Source: Streptomyces sp. B21-083 (GTDB taxonomy: Bacteria; Actinomycetota; Actinomycetes; Streptomycetales; Streptomycetaceae). From it: DNA of 64,000 nt. Shown here one piece after another: positions 35,579 through 44,892 of the stretch. Below the pieces are notes generated by a model. That model made no database searches and had not been told where the DNA came from. It saw nothing but the letters and a program-made list of their open reading frames with translations. Position 1 is the first letter of the stretch, and each line of letters begins with the position of its first letter. The DNA lies in the NCBI RefSeq assembly GCF_036898825.1, contig NZ_JARUND010000001.1:2914001-2978000 (forward strand), in the 5' to 3' direction. The translations under genes were made by a program, and so were the position numbers.

Positions 35579-36833
35579 GGGGGACCAACGGTACGCGTGC
35601 CGAGACGGCCGTGCCCTGACCTGGTTCGGACTCCAGGGTGAGGGCGCCCGCGATCCGTTCGGCGCGGGCGCGCATGCCGTCGAGGCCGAAGCCACCGGTG
35701 CCCGTGCGTGCGCGGGCCGCGAGCAGGTCGAAGCCCTCACCGTCGTCGCGGATGTCGAGGATCACCTCGTCGCCGAGGAAGGTCAGGGTGACGCCGGCCC
35801 GTGACGCGCGGGCGTGGCGGGACGTGTTCGACAGGGCTTCCTGGGCGATGCGCAGAAGGGTCGCCGCGAGTTCCGCGTGGAGTTGTTCCGCCGGGCCCGT
35901 GACCGTGAACTCGGCGCGTACGCCCGTCCGTTCGGCCCAGTCGGCGACCGTCTTCTTCAGGGCTTCCGGCAGGTCGTCGCTCTCCAGGGCCACGGGGGCG
36001 AGGTTCTGTACGGAGCGGCGGGCCTCACCGAGGCTGTGGCGGGCCAACTTCATGGCGCGGTCCGTGTGTTCGCGCGCCAGGACGCGGTCCGGGGTGTTCG
36101 TCACCACCTGGAGCTGGGCGATGATCCCGGTCAGGCCCTGGGCGATGGTGTCGTGGATCTCGGCGGCCAGTCGGCGGCGCTCGTCCGCGACGCCCGCTTC
36201 CCTTGCCTGGAGGAGGAGTTGGGCGTGCAGGGCGGCGTTCTCGTCGAGGGCCTGTTGCAACGCCGTGTTGGTGCGTTCGAGTTCGGTGATGGTGAGGTCC
36301 CGGTCGCGGGAGCGCTGCACTTCCTGCTCGGTGGCGTGGGCAACCAGCGCCTGCAGGCCGAAGTTGACGACCAGCAGCCCGGCGAACGCCGCCCACTGCC
36401 CCCCGCTTCCGAACGGCAGCCCGCCAGCCTGTGCGGCGGCCACCGTGACCGCGCTGGCGAACAGCCCGAGCCGCCGCCACATACCCGGGATCAGCTCGTC
36501 GGCGTCCATGTAGCCGGCGGCGGCGTAGAACGCGAAGAACGGGTTGACCCAGGTGAGCAGGAAGGCGATCGCCCAGCGGACGACGTAGTACGCGGTCCCC
36601 GCCCGGGACGGGGTCCGGCCCCGCTCGGCCCGACGGGGGCGGGTGCCGTGCCACCAGAGCTGGAGCGCGAGCGCGGCGCCGACGAGGGCCCCGGCGGCCT
36701 GCCATTCGATGGGGCCGTCGATCAGCTCGGCGGAGACGGCCGCGAGGACCGCGCTGACGCCGAGCAGCCCGTACGGCCCCCAGATGTGCAGTTGCTCCAT
36801 GCGCCGGTCGAGCTGTGAGTCCGCCGCGGTCAT
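35568..36833 (-). CDS. Sensor histidine kinase (HisKA_3 type)
   Basis: ATG36833 gives 421 residues. Five or six membrane segments fill about residues 15-160 (LLGVSAVLAAVSAELI, WAIAFLLTWVNPFFAFYAAAGY, FAGLLVVNFGLQALVAHA). A coiled coil (165-205) leads to the dimerisation domain with the phospho-His in EIHDTIAQGLTGII, then the ATPase domain with RIAQEALSNTSRHA (N-box) and IRDDGEGFD (G1), and FGLDGMRARAERI. It has no large external domain, so the signal is probably sensed in the membrane. It lies 32 bp after the ABC permease gene on the same strand. Confidence 0.92.
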   Translation of the reverse strand: MTAADSQLDRRMEQLHIWGPYGLLGVSAVLAAVSAELIDGPIEWQAAGALVGAALALQLWWHGTRPRRAERGRTPSRAGTAYYVVRWAIAFLLTWVNPFFAFYAAAGYMDADELIPGMWRRLGLFASAVTVAAAQAGGLPFGSGGQWAAFAGLLVVNFGLQALVAHATEQEVQRSRDRDLTITELERTNTALQQALDENAALHAQLLLQAREAGVADERRRLAAEIHDTIAQGLTGIIAQLQVVTNTPDRVLAREHTDRAMKLARHSLGEARRSVQNLAPVALESDDLPEALKKTVADWAERTGVRAEFTVTGPAEQLHAELAATLLRIAQEALSNTSRHARASRAGVTLTFLGDEVILDIRDDGEGFDLLAARARTGTGGFGLDGMRARAERIAGALTLESEPGQGTAVSARVPLVPHDH

Positions 36834-36865
36834 GCCCCCAGTCTGCACGGACCGTCGCCCGTCCC

Positions 36866-37624
36866 CTACTCCCACCGGAACCAGCGTGCGGCACCGGCCG
36901 TCAGCAGTACCGTCCAGGCCACCAGCACGCCCAGGTGGTCCCAGCCGGGCCAGTCCCCCGCCGCCGCCCGGTTCAGCGCCTCGGCCGCCGCGCCGAACGG
37001 GGTCCAGCCGACGATCCTGGCCAGCACGTCCGGCATGGTCTGCACCGGCGCCCACACGCCCGCGGAGAACATCGACGGGAAGAACACGGCCGACCCGATC
37101 GCGCCCGCGACCTTCGTCGTCCGGGACAGCGCGGAGACCACGGCGCCGAGCGCGAGGGCGACCAGCACGGTCAGGACGAGGGCCAGGGCGTAGCCGAGGG
37201 GCTGCCGGGCCAGTCGTACGTCGAAGGCGAGGCGTCCGACCGCGAGGGTGAGAAGCGACGATGTCAGGGCCGCCCCGCCGTACACCAGCATCTGTGCCCG
37301 GAGGAGGGCGGCCGGGCGGACCGGGGTGGTGGACATCCGGCGCAGGATGCCGCGCTCGCGGTAGCCGGTGAGGGTCTGCGGCATGGCCTGGAGGCCGCCG
37401 ACGATCGGGCCGAGCAGCACGGCCACCGGTACGTACACGTCGATCGTCCGTAGGCCGCCCAGGTCGGTCTGGGGGTCGCCGAAGGAGGGGATCGAGCCGA
37501 GGATCACCAGGAGGAGGACCGGGAACAACAGGATCCAGAAGAGGGAGCCGGGTTCGCGGCTCAGGAGCCGGATCTCGGTCCTCAGTACGGCAGTGTCGGC
37601 GATGGATGTGTTCATGGCGCTCAT
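36866..37624 (-). CDS. ABC-2 type transporter permease
   Basis: ATG37624 overlaps the ATPase stop by four bases (ATGA) and gives 252 residues. Six membrane helices are visible (LFWILLFPVLLLVILGSI, VYVPVAVLLGPIVGGLQ, LGYALALVLTVLVALALGAVVSAL, LGVLVAWTVLLTAGAARW), with the ABC-2 signature ERGILRRMSTTPVRP between helices 2 and 3. It forms the membrane channel for the ATPase encoded just upstream. DrrB-like exporters of this type commonly give resistance to drugs or antibiotics. Confidence 0.9.
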   Translation of the reverse strand: MSAMNTSIADTAVLRTEIRLLSREPGSLFWILLFPVLLLVILGSIPSFGDPQTDLGGLRTIDVYVPVAVLLGPIVGGLQAMPQTLTGYRERGILRRMSTTPVRPAALLRAQMLVYGGAALTSSLLTLAVGRLAFDVRLARQPLGYALALVLTVLVALALGAVVSALSRTTKVAGAIGSAVFFPSMFSAGVWAPVQTMPDVLARIVGWTPFGAAAEALNRAAAGDWPGWDHLGVLVAWTVLLTAGAARWFRWE

Positions 37625-38526
37625 GCCGCTTCCTCCTTCGTGAGGTCGAGGAACGCGTCGTCCAACGTGGCTTCGGTGACGCGGAGTTGGAGGGCAGTGA
37701 CATGGCTTCGGGCGAGGAGGCTGATGACGGCGTTGACGGTCTCGTCCGTGCCGGAGAGGGTGACGCGGCTGTCCCGGTACTCGACCGACGCGAGCGCCGG
37801 AAGCGCGCTCAAGGCGTCCTCGGCCAAGGGCTCGGACGGCGTGAAGCTGATCACCGTGGCGCCCGCCGAGCGGCGGATCAGGCCCGCCGGGGTGTCCAGG
37901 GCGGCGATCCGCCCCTTGTCGATCACGGCGATCCGGTCGCACAGCCGTTGCGCCTCCTCCATGAAGTGCGTGACCACAAGGACGGTCACCCCGCTCGCCC
38001 GTACGTCCTCGATGAGCTGCCAGGTGTCCCGGCGGGCGCGGGGGTCGAGGCCCGTGGTCAGCTCGTCGAGGACGACGACCCGGGGGCCGCCGATGAGGGC
38101 GAGCGCGATGAACAGGCGCTGTTTCTGGCCACCGGAGAGCTTGCCGAACCTGGTGTCGAGCCGGTCGGTCAGGCCGAGGCGCTCGGCCAGTGGGCGCCAG
38201 TCGGCGGGGCGTGGATAGAAGGCCGCGTACAGCTCCAGTGCCTCGCGGACCGTCAGCTTGGCCTGCAGTTCGCTCTGCTGGAGCTGGGCGCCGAGGACCC
38301 GGCTGGTGGCCTGGCGGTCGGTGACCGGGTCGAGGCCGGCGACCCGGATCCGGCCGCCGTCGGGCACGCGCAGGCCTTCGACGCATTCGACGGTGGTGGT
38401 CTTGCCGGCGCCGTTCGGGCCGAGGATGCCGAAGATCTCGCCCTCCTCGACGGCGAAGGAGATGCCGTCCACGACGGGACGGCCGCCGTAGGACTTGCGC
38501 AGGTCGTGCACTTCGATGACGGACAT
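37621..38526 (-). CDS. ABC transporter ATP-binding protein (DrrA-like)
   Basis: ATG38526 gives 301 residues. The Walker A is GPNGAGKTTT, signature KLSGGQKQRL, Walker B VVVLDELTTGLD and H-loop VTHF, with an extended C-terminal domain (240-301) as in DrrA. All catalytic residues are present, although the usual DEPT is DELT. It energises the ABC-2 permease in the same operon, and the two-component genes follow on the same strand. The divergent start region contains a perfect palindrome (38585-38602) that may be an operator. Confidence 0.92.
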   Translation of the reverse strand: MSVIEVHDLRKSYGGRPVVDGISFAVEEGEIFGILGPNGAGKTTTVECVEGLRVPDGGRIRVAGLDPVTDRQATSRVLGAQLQQSELQAKLTVREALELYAAFYPRPADWRPLAERLGLTDRLDTRFGKLSGGQKQRLFIALALIGGPRVVVLDELTTGLDPRARRDTWQLIEDVRASGVTVLVVTHFMEEAQRLCDRIAVIDKGRIAALDTPAGLIRRSAGATVISFTPSEPLAEDALSALPALASVEYRDSRVTLSGTDETVNAVISLLARSHVTALQLRVTEATLDDAFLDLTKEEAA

Positions 38527-38584
38527 GCGATCAGCGTCGCGCTGCGGGAGGGGGCGGCACATCGGCCGACGCGCTCGGAACGGC

Positions 38585-38602
38585 ATCAACCGATCGGTTG
38601 AT
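38585..38602. promoter_or_regulatory. Perfect 18-bp palindrome in a divergent promoter region
   Basis: ATCAACCGATCGGTTGAT is its own reverse complement. It lies 59 bp upstream of the DrrA-like ATPase start and 128 bp upstream of the heterodimeric ABC exporter start, in the 203-bp gap between the two divergent exporter units. Its length and symmetry fit a dimeric repressor such as a TetR or PadR protein, but no such gene is adjacent, so the binding protein would be encoded elsewhere. Confidence 0.55.
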
Positions 38603-38729
38603 ACGCATGTACGACCACACGTACGAACGCGTTTACGGTAATTCGAACACGCAGGTCGTAGGACCTGCGCCTGACCCGATCCGGGCCAAAACTCGGTAGG
38701 CACTGTCAGTGGTGGTTTGTAGGCTCGGG

Positions 38730-40619
38730 ATGATGTCCACGACACGTGCAACCGCAAACGACCCCGGGGCCCAGGCCGGCCGTTCCGCCGTACGCACTCT
38801 GCTGCGCCTGTGGCCCTTTGTGCGGCCGGTTCGCGCCCGATTGTCCGTCGCCGCGCTCGTCGCCGTCCTCGCCTCGTGCATGGGGCTGGTGATCCCGCTC
38901 GTCCTGAAATGGATGGTGGACGGGCCGATCGCCGACCGTGACTCCCGCGGTGTGTGGTTCGGGGCGCTGTGGCTGCTGCTGCTCGGGCTCGGAGAGGCGC
39001 TGCTGTTCGGGCTGCGGCGGTGGCTGGTGGCCAGACCGCTGGCCGGGGTCGAGGCGGCGATGCGGGCGGCGCTGTACCGGCGGCTCCAGCGGCTGCCGGT
39101 CGCCTTCCACGACCGGTGGCCGTCCGGTCAGCTGCTGTCCCGGGCGACGTCGGACCTGCAGCTGCTGCGGATGTTCCTCGCCTTTCCGCTGACGTTCCTG
39201 TTCGTCAACGCGGTGACGATCCTGGTCGGCGTGATCATCATGCTGGTCCAGGACTGGTCGCTCGGGCTGGTGATCCTGGGGCCCGCCGTCCCCGTCCTGG
39301 TGGTGTGCATCGTCTTCGAGCGGCGCTACCACCTGGTGGCCCGGCGTGCGCAGGACCAGGTCGGCGACCTGACGACGGTCGTCGAGGAGAGCGTGCTGGG
39401 CATCCGGATCATCAAGGGGTTCGGGCGGCACCGCAGTCAGGCGCGGGCGTTCCGTGAGCTGTCGGGGACCTTGCGCGGGACCGAGTTGCACAAGGCCCGG
39501 CTGCTGTCGGCGATCTGGGCGGCGATCGTCACGCTGCCGGAGCTGGCGATCGGGGCGGCGCTCGTGCTGGGGACCGTGCAGGTCGCGAACGGTGATCTGT
39601 CGGCGGGCACGCTGGTCGCCTTCCTGTCCACGGCTCTGGCCCTGCGCTGGCCCGTCGACTCCATCGGCTTCCTGCTCGCGATGAGCCAGGACGCGGCCAC
39701 CGCCACAGAGCGGTACTTCGAGGTGATGGACGAGGATCCGGAAGGGGATAAGGAGACCGCCCTCCCCGGTGCCGGGTCACCTTCCTCGGATGTGTCCGAT
39801 GTCTCCGGTTCCTCGGGCGCCGACCGTGGGCTGCGCTTCCACGAGGTCTCCTTCCGGTATCCGGACGCGCCCGCCGACTCCCCGCCGGTCCTCGACCGCG
39901 TCGACCTCCACATCCGGTCGGGCGAGTCGCTGGCCCTCGTCGGTACGACCGGCAGCGGCAAGACCACGCTCACGGCGCTCGTCCCCCGGCTGCACGAGGT
40001 GACCTCGGGGCGCATCACCCTCGACGGCCACGACATCTCCGCCCTGCCCAGGGATGAGCTGCGTGCCCTGGTCGCCGTCGCCTTCGAGGAGCCCACCCTC
40101 TTCTCGGCGAGCGTCGGCGAGAACGTCCTCATGGGCGCCGGGGACTCGGCGGGCGAGGCCGAGCTGCGGCACGCCCTTGCCGTGGCGCAGGCCGATTTCG
40201 TGCACGCGCTGCCGCAGGGCTCGGACACCCAGGTCGGTGAACAGGGCCTCAGCCTCTCCGGTGGCCAGCGGCAACGGCTCGCGCTGGCCCGGGCGGTCGT
40301 GGGCGGGCCCAGGTTCCTCGTCCTCGACGACCCGCTGTCCGCGCTGGACGTGCACACGGAGGCCGCCGTCGAGGCCGCGCTGCGCAGGGTCCTCGCCGAC
40401 ACCACGGCCCTGATCGTGGCGCACCGCCCGTCCACGGTCCTGCTCGCCGACCGCGTCGCCCTCCTCTCCGGCGGCCGGATCACCGCCGTGGGCACGCATC
40501 ACGAACTCCTGCGGACGAACGCCGAGTACGCCTGGCTGATGGCCGGCGCGGACGAGGAGACCGACCGCGGCAACTCCCCCCACGGCACCACCGACAGCTT
40601 CGAGGAGGCCGCCCGATGA
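38730..40619 (+). CDS. ABC exporter half-transporter (membrane plus ATPase domains), first subunit
   Basis: ATG38730 (a second ATG follows directly) gives 629 residues. The membrane domain with six helices covers about 45-320, the nucleotide-binding domain about 365-600. Walker A is GTTGSGKTTL, signature SLSGGQRQRLALARA, and the H-loop IVAHRPS. The catalytic Glu after Walker B is replaced by Asp (FLVLDDPLSALD), as in the non-cleaving site of heterodimeric exporters. It overlaps the next half-transporter by four bases (ATGA), which has the normal Glu. Together they form an asymmetric multidrug-type exporter. Confidence 0.9.
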   Translation: MMSTTRATANDPGAQAGRSAVRTLLRLWPFVRPVRARLSVAALVAVLASCMGLVIPLVLKWMVDGPIADRDSRGVWFGALWLLLLGLGEALLFGLRRWLVARPLAGVEAAMRAALYRRLQRLPVAFHDRWPSGQLLSRATSDLQLLRMFLAFPLTFLFVNAVTILVGVIIMLVQDWSLGLVILGPAVPVLVVCIVFERRYHLVARRAQDQVGDLTTVVEESVLGIRIIKGFGRHRSQARAFRELSGTLRGTELHKARLLSAIWAAIVTLPELAIGAALVLGTVQVANGDLSAGTLVAFLSTALALRWPVDSIGFLLAMSQDAATATERYFEVMDEDPEGDKETALPGAGSPSSDVSDVSGSSGADRGLRFHEVSFRYPDAPADSPPVLDRVDLHIRSGESLALVGTTGSGKTTLTALVPRLHEVTSGRITLDGHDISALPRDELRALVAVAFEEPTLFSASVGENVLMGAGDSAGEAELRHALAVAQADFVHALPQGSDTQVGEQGLSLSGGQRQRLALARAVVGGPRFLVLDDPLSALDVHTEAAVEAALRRVLADTTALIVAHRPSTVLLADRVALLSGGRITAVGTHHELLRTNAEYAWLMAGADEETDRGNSPHGTTDSFEEAAR

Positions 40620-42649
40620 CGGCGCCCACAACCACCGCGCCGCCCCCGGACGACGAACAGCCCCCCAACCCGGGCACCGGGCCAGGCAACGGACCCCACG
40701 GGGAATCCAAGGCGGGAGCAGACACCGGACCCCACGCGGAACCTGACGCCGGACCCGACGCCGGACCCCACGCGGAACCGGACGCCGGACCCGACGCCGG
40801 ACCCGACGCCGGACCGGACGCCGAGGCGGCGACTGCGGCTCCCCGGCCCCCCGCCCCCGGTGACCCCTTCGACCAGGACGACCTGCCCACCCCCAAAGGC
40901 GCCACCGCGACCCTGCTTCGCTCCCTCCTCGCCCCGATGAGGGGCCGGGTCGCCCTCACCGCCGTACTTCTGCTGCTGCAGCAGGCGGCCGTCCAGGCGG
41001 GCCCGCTGCTCGTCGCGTACGCCATCGACCGGGGTGTGCCGGCCTTCCGGGACCACGACAACGGGCCGCTGGTCGCCGTCGGCGTCGGCTATCTGCTCTG
41101 CGCGCTGGCGTCGGGCGGGCTGCAGTACTGGTTCATCTCCGCCGCCGCCCGGGTCAGTCAGGACGCGCTGCTCGATCTGCGCGGGCGTATCTTCCGGCAC
41201 GCGCAGGCACTCAGCCTCGACTTCCACGAGCGTTACACCTCGGGCCGGCTCATCTCCCGTTCCACGGCAGACGTCGAGTCGCTGCGCGAGCTGCTGAACG
41301 ACGGGCTCCAGGAACTCGTCACCATCGCCCTGTCCTTCGCCTACATCTCGGCCGTCCTGCTCTGGCTGGATCTGAGCCTCGGCACTCTCGCCATCGTCTC
41401 CTTCGTGCCCCTCTACCTCCTCGTCCGGCTCTACCAGCGCCGGGCCGGCCGGGTGTACGCGCTGCGGTCCACCGCGATCGCGGCCGTCATCGTCAAGTTC
41501 GTCGAGACGATGAACGGCATCCGGCCGGTGCGCGCGTTCCGCCGCGAGGCGGCCAACGACGCGGAGTTCGAGGCCCTCAACCGGGACCACGAGCGGAAGA
41601 ACGGCGACGCGATCCTGGAGATGGCGCGTTACGTCGTCGGCTCCCGGGTGGTGGCCAACTCCGCTGTCGCGGCGATGGTGTTGTGGGGCGCCCACCGGGT
41701 CGCGAACGGCTCGCTGGAGCTGGGTGTGCTGGCCGCCGCCGTGCTGTACCTGCGGCGGCTGTACGACCCCATCGACCGGCTCGGTATGTTCCTCAACTCC
41801 TACCAGTCGGCCACCGCCTCCCTGGAGAAGATCTCCGGTCTCCTCGCCCAGACGCCGTCCGTCCCGGAACCCTCGGCTCCCCGGCCCCTTCCGGTACGTG
41901 AGTCCGAGCACCCGGGCCGCGCGGTCGTCTTCGACGGAGTCCGGTTCGCCTACCGCACCGGCGGCGAGGTGCTGCCCCGCTTCGACCTCAGCCTCCCGGC
42001 CGGGCAGACCGTCGCGGTCGTCGGCTCGACCGGCGCCGGCAAGTCCACCCTGGCCAAGCTGCTCGCCCGCTTCTACGACCCCACCGAGGGGCACGTCCTC
42101 CTCGACGACGTCGATCTGCGCGACCTGGCGGCCACCGATCTGCGGCGCGGGGTCGTGATGGTGACGCAGGAGGCCTTCCTGTTCTCCGGCAGCGTCGCCG
42201 ACAACATCGCCATAGGCCGCCCGGACGCCGAGCGCGAGGAGATCGAGCGTGCGGCGAAGGCGATCGGCGCCCATGACTTCATCACCGCGCTGCCCGACGG
42301 CTACGACACGGACGTACGCAAACGAGGCGGCCGTATCTCCGCTGGGCAGCGCCAACTGGTCGCGTTCGCGCGGGCGTTGCTCGCCGATCCGGCGGTGCTG
42401 ATCCTCGACGAGGCGACCAGTTCGCTCGACATCCCGGGTGAACGGGCCGTGCAGCGTGCGATGTCGACGGTCCTGAAGGGGCGTACGGCCGTCGTGATCG
42501 CGCACCGGCTGTCGACCGTCGAGATCGCCGACCGGGTGCTGGTGATGGAGCACGGGCGGGTCGTCGAGGACGGAGCCCCGGCCGAACTCATCGCCGGTAC
42601 GGGCCGGTTCGCGGATCTGCACCGGGCCTGGCGGGACAGCCTGGCGTGA
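40616..42649 (+). CDS. ABC exporter half-transporter, second subunit, with repetitive N-terminal extension
   Basis: A 677-residue protein. The first 85 residues are disordered and contain GPDAGPDAGPHAEPDAG-type repeats encoded by tandem 12-bp DNA units. The membrane domain is about 105-395 and the ATPase about 435-670: Walker A GSTGAGKSTL, signature RISAGQRQLVAFARA, Walker B VLILDEATSSLD with the catalytic Glu, and VIAHRLSTV. The signature SAGQ deviates from SGGQ, as often in the degenerate site. It pairs with the preceding subunit. The substrate is unknown; its closeness to the bottromycin cluster is probably incidental. Confidence 0.9.
   Translation: MTAPTTTAPPPDDEQPPNPGTGPGNGPHGESKAGADTGPHAEPDAGPDAGPHAEPDAGPDAGPDAGPDAEAATAAPRPPAPGDPFDQDDLPTPKGATATLLRSLLAPMRGRVALTAVLLLLQQAAVQAGPLLVAYAIDRGVPAFRDHDNGPLVAVGVGYLLCALASGGLQYWFISAAARVSQDALLDLRGRIFRHAQALSLDFHERYTSGRLISRSTADVESLRELLNDGLQELVTIALSFAYISAVLLWLDLSLGTLAIVSFVPLYLLVRLYQRRAGRVYALRSTAIAAVIVKFVETMNGIRPVRAFRREAANDAEFEALNRDHERKNGDAILEMARYVVGSRVVANSAVAAMVLWGAHRVANGSLELGVLAAAVLYLRRLYDPIDRLGMFLNSYQSATASLEKISGLLAQTPSVPEPSAPRPLPVRESEHPGRAVVFDGVRFAYRTGGEVLPRFDLSLPAGQTVAVVGSTGAGKSTLAKLLARFYDPTEGHVLLDDVDLRDLAATDLRRGVVMVTQEAFLFSGSVADNIAIGRPDAEREEIERAAKAIGAHDFITALPDGYDTDVRKRGGRISAGQRQLVAFARALLADPAVLILDEATSSLDIPGERAVQRAMSTVLKGRTAVVIAHRLSTVEIADRVLVMEHGRVVEDGAPAELIAGTGRFADLHRAWRDSLA
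40744..40832 (+). repeat. 12-bp tandem repeats inside the ABC subunit gene
   Basis: Units of the type GACGCCGGACCC (some read GAACCGGACGCC or CACGCGGAACC) run head to tail and encode Gly-Pro-Asp-Ala repeats in the disordered N-terminal extension. Unit length is a multiple of three, so copy-number change keeps the frame. Confidence 0.7.
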
Positions 42650-42729
42650 GTTCTCACCAGCCGCGTCGAGACCGGCCCGGACGGCATCACGCCAGCCTGC
42701 CCCGTGCGGGGACGGTGAATTTCCGCCCG

Positions 42730-44160
42730 TCAGTTCTGGACGTCGGCGGCCAGCGCCCGCAGCGCCTCCAACAAGGTGCGCACCCCGAACCCGGTGGCCC
42801 CGTGCGGCACTTCCCCGTACGCCGACTCGTCGTTCCACACCGGTGCGGCGACGTCCAGGTGCGCCCAGCGCGTGCCGGGGGTGACGAAGTCGGCCAGGAA
42901 CAGGGCGGCCTGCACGCTGTCGCCACGACGGTGTGAGCAGTTGACGCGGTCGGCGACTGCCGAGCGCAGGTGCCGTCGCTCGTGCGCGAGCAGGGGCAGC
43001 CGCCACAACGACTCACCGGCCCGCTGTCCGGCCTCCACCAGGAGGTCGGCCAACGCATCGTCGGGTGAGAAGACCGCGCCCGTTCGCGTGCCCAGGGCAT
43101 GGCCGGCCGCCGAGGTGAGCGTGGCCACGTCGATGACGACATCGGCCCGGCCCGGTTCGCTCGCCAGCGACAGAACGTCAGCGAGCAGGACCCGGCCCTC
43201 GTTGTCGGTGTGTGTGACCTCGGTGCTGGTGCCGTCACGGTGCCGCACCACGTCCCCGACGCGCAGAGCCCCACCGTCCGGCATGTTCTCGGCCAGGGGC
43301 AGGTGGGCGCGGACCCGGAGCGGCAGGCCCAGCCGGGGAAGGGCCAGCACCGCACCGACGACGGCTGCGGCTCCGCCCATGTCCGCCTTCATCGTGTGCA
43401 GTTCACCAGAGGGCTTGAGGGACAGCCCGCCGGAGTCGAAGGTGACTCCCTTGCCGATCAGGGCCACGGTGAGCGCCGCCGGGCCGTCGGGTTCGTAGAC
43501 GCATTCCACGTAGCGTGGGGGCTCCGACGATCCCCGGCCGACGGCGGCCAGACCCGCCAGACCCAGCCGTTCCAGTTCGGCTTCTCTGTGGACGGTGTGG
43601 GCCAGCCCGGCCTCGGCGGCGGCCGCCGCGACCCGGTCGGCGAAGACGGTCGGAGTCAGTTCGCAGGCTGGGGCGTTGACGAGGTCCCTGGCCAGGCAGG
43701 TGCCGTCGGCCGCGGCCAGCGCCTCCGCGAGGGCCCCCGGGTCCGCGCCCGTGATCCGGACCTCAGCGGGGGGCGGCAGGCCCTGGGAGCTGCGATAGGC
43801 GTCGTACCGGTACAGGGCCAGCCTGGCACCTTCCGCGACCGCGTGGACCCGATCGTCCGGCGCGAGGCGGCCGCCGACCGGGACCGCGAGATCCATGCGC
43901 ACGGTCCGGGCCGGCCCGAGGGCCCGGGTGGCGACAGCGGCCGCCTCGCGCAGGACGGCCGGGGTGAGCGTGTCGGCGGGCCCCAGGCCGACGTTGAGGA
44001 GGACGCCGCGACCGCTCTCGGCCGGTTCGGCCACCACCTGCCCGGCCCGGGCGAGGAAGCCGCGCCTGCGTACGAAGGCGCTCGCGCCCGCGGCGGAGTG
44101 CCAGGGCCGGACGATCACATCGGCGTGTTCGTCGGGCGTCCCGGCGCGGAAGGTGGTCAC
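42730..44160 (-). CDS. botP: Bottromycin M17 leucyl aminopeptidase BotP
   Basis: GTG44160 gives 476 residues. It is an M17 peptidase: the metal ligands lie in IGKGVTFDSGG (Lys, Asp) and MKADMGGAA, with HTDNEGRVLLAD matching the NTDAEGR signature (Asp and Glu ligands and the Arg). BotP removes the N-terminal Met of the precursor, exposing Gly1 of the core for macroamidine formation. The gene closes the minus-strand cluster, 15 bp after botL, the same place as btmM in S. scabies. The family assignment is certain; the pathway role rests on conserved gene order. Confidence 0.93.
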   Translation of the reverse strand: MTTFRAGTPDEHADVIVRPWHSAAGASAFVRRRGFLARAGQVVAEPAESGRGVLLNVGLGPADTLTPAVLREAAAVATRALGPARTVRMDLAVPVGGRLAPDDRVHAVAEGARLALYRYDAYRSSQGLPPPAEVRITGADPGALAEALAAADGTCLARDLVNAPACELTPTVFADRVAAAAAEAGLAHTVHREAELERLGLAGLAAVGRGSSEPPRYVECVYEPDGPAALTVALIGKGVTFDSGGLSLKPSGELHTMKADMGGAAAVVGAVLALPRLGLPLRVRAHLPLAENMPDGGALRVGDVVRHRDGTSTEVTHTDNEGRVLLADVLSLASEPGRADVVIDVATLTSAAGHALGTRTGAVFSPDDALADLLVEAGQRAGESLWRLPLLAHERRHLRSAVADRVNCSHRRGDSVQAALFLADFVTPGTRWAHLDVAAPVWNDESAYGEVPHGATGFGVRTLLEALRALAADVQN

Positions 44161-44175
44161 GGCGTCGTCACTCTC

Positions 44176-44778
44176 TCAGGCCCGCTCGTAGCGGGCGGTG
44201 CTGTCCCGGGTCAGCAGCCCCTCGTCGACGAGGGCCCGGCGCAGGCTGACCCAGTCGTCCAGCCAACCGCCGCAGATGGCGTTCACCTTGGGCTCGTCAT
44301 AGGTCACGCCCTTCTCGAAGGACTCGGCGACCACTGTCAGCACACGTTTGCGGGTCTTCGCGTTGCCGGGGATGGAAGCCAGACGGCCTTTGCGGAAATA
44401 GGCTCCGGCGCCGTCCCCTGCGTCCCGTCCGGTCAGCCGCACCTCTTCGCGCACTGCCAGCCGGAAGGTGTCGTCGACGAGGTTGTACGTGCCCCGGTCC
44501 GGGTCGTGGGAGGCGATTCGCCCCTGGGCCAACTTCTGCAGTGCCATCGCGGCGGCGGTGGGCCGCAGCCCGGTCCGCTCGGCCACCTCGGCCACGGTGA
44601 CGGCGCCCAGCGCGAGCGCCGCGTAGGCGGACCGGCGGTCCTCCTGCGCGAGAAGTCCGACCAGGTCGCGACAGGACGGCGGTCGCTCGTGTGTCCTGGT
44701 GGCAGACCCGTCGTCGACGGTGTCCCGCTCCGAGGCGATTTCGGAGGTGGCGGATCGGGGGGAGTCGGTGGCAGTCAA
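44176..44778 (-). CDS. botL: Bottromycin cluster regulator BotL (DUF2087)
   Basis: A 200-residue protein from TTG44778 (GAGAGAG upstream); later GTG starts are possible. A helix-turn-helix-like segment lies at about 40-90 (VTVAEVAERTGLRPTAAAMALQKLAQG) and the C-terminal DUF2087 domain at about 130-195 (SIPGNAKTRKRVLTVVAESF, then EPKVNAICGGWLDDWVSLRR and LVDEGLLTRD). The homologue BtmL modulates expression of the bottromycin cluster, as I recall from published work, rather than being a simple on/off switch. Three 10-bp direct repeats lie just upstream of the start (44791-44820) and may be a control element. Confidence 0.85.
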   Translation of the reverse strand: MTATDSPRSATSEIASERDTVDDGSATRTHERPPSCRDLVGLLAQEDRRSAYAALALGAVTVAEVAERTGLRPTAAAMALQKLAQGRIASHDPDRGTYNLVDDTFRLAVREEVRLTGRDAGDGAGAYFRKGRLASIPGNAKTRKRVLTVVAESFEKGVTYDEPKVNAICGGWLDDWVSLRRALVDEGLLTRDSTARYERA

Positions 44779-44790
44779 CTGCTCTCTCTG

Positions 44791-44820
44791 TTCTCTGGGG
44801 TTCTCTGGGGTTCTCTGGGG
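44791..44820. repeat. Three 10-bp direct repeats upstream of botL
   Basis: TTCTCTGGGG occurs three times without gaps in the 114 bp between botRMT3 and botL, 13 bp before the botL start codon. Ten base pairs is one helical turn, so all copies face the same side of the DNA, as in operators for proteins that bind direct repeats. They may equally be slippage products. Confidence 0.6.
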
Positions 44821-44892
44821 TGAATTCCGCAGGGGGTACGGCCCGGGGGCCTCACGACTATCCCGCCCCGGTGGGCTGCGGCAAGGTGCCTA

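Noticed and set aside
40499..43006. Long minus-strand open frame opposite the second ABC half-transporter
   Set aside because: Antisense to an intact ABC protein; low-complexity translation.
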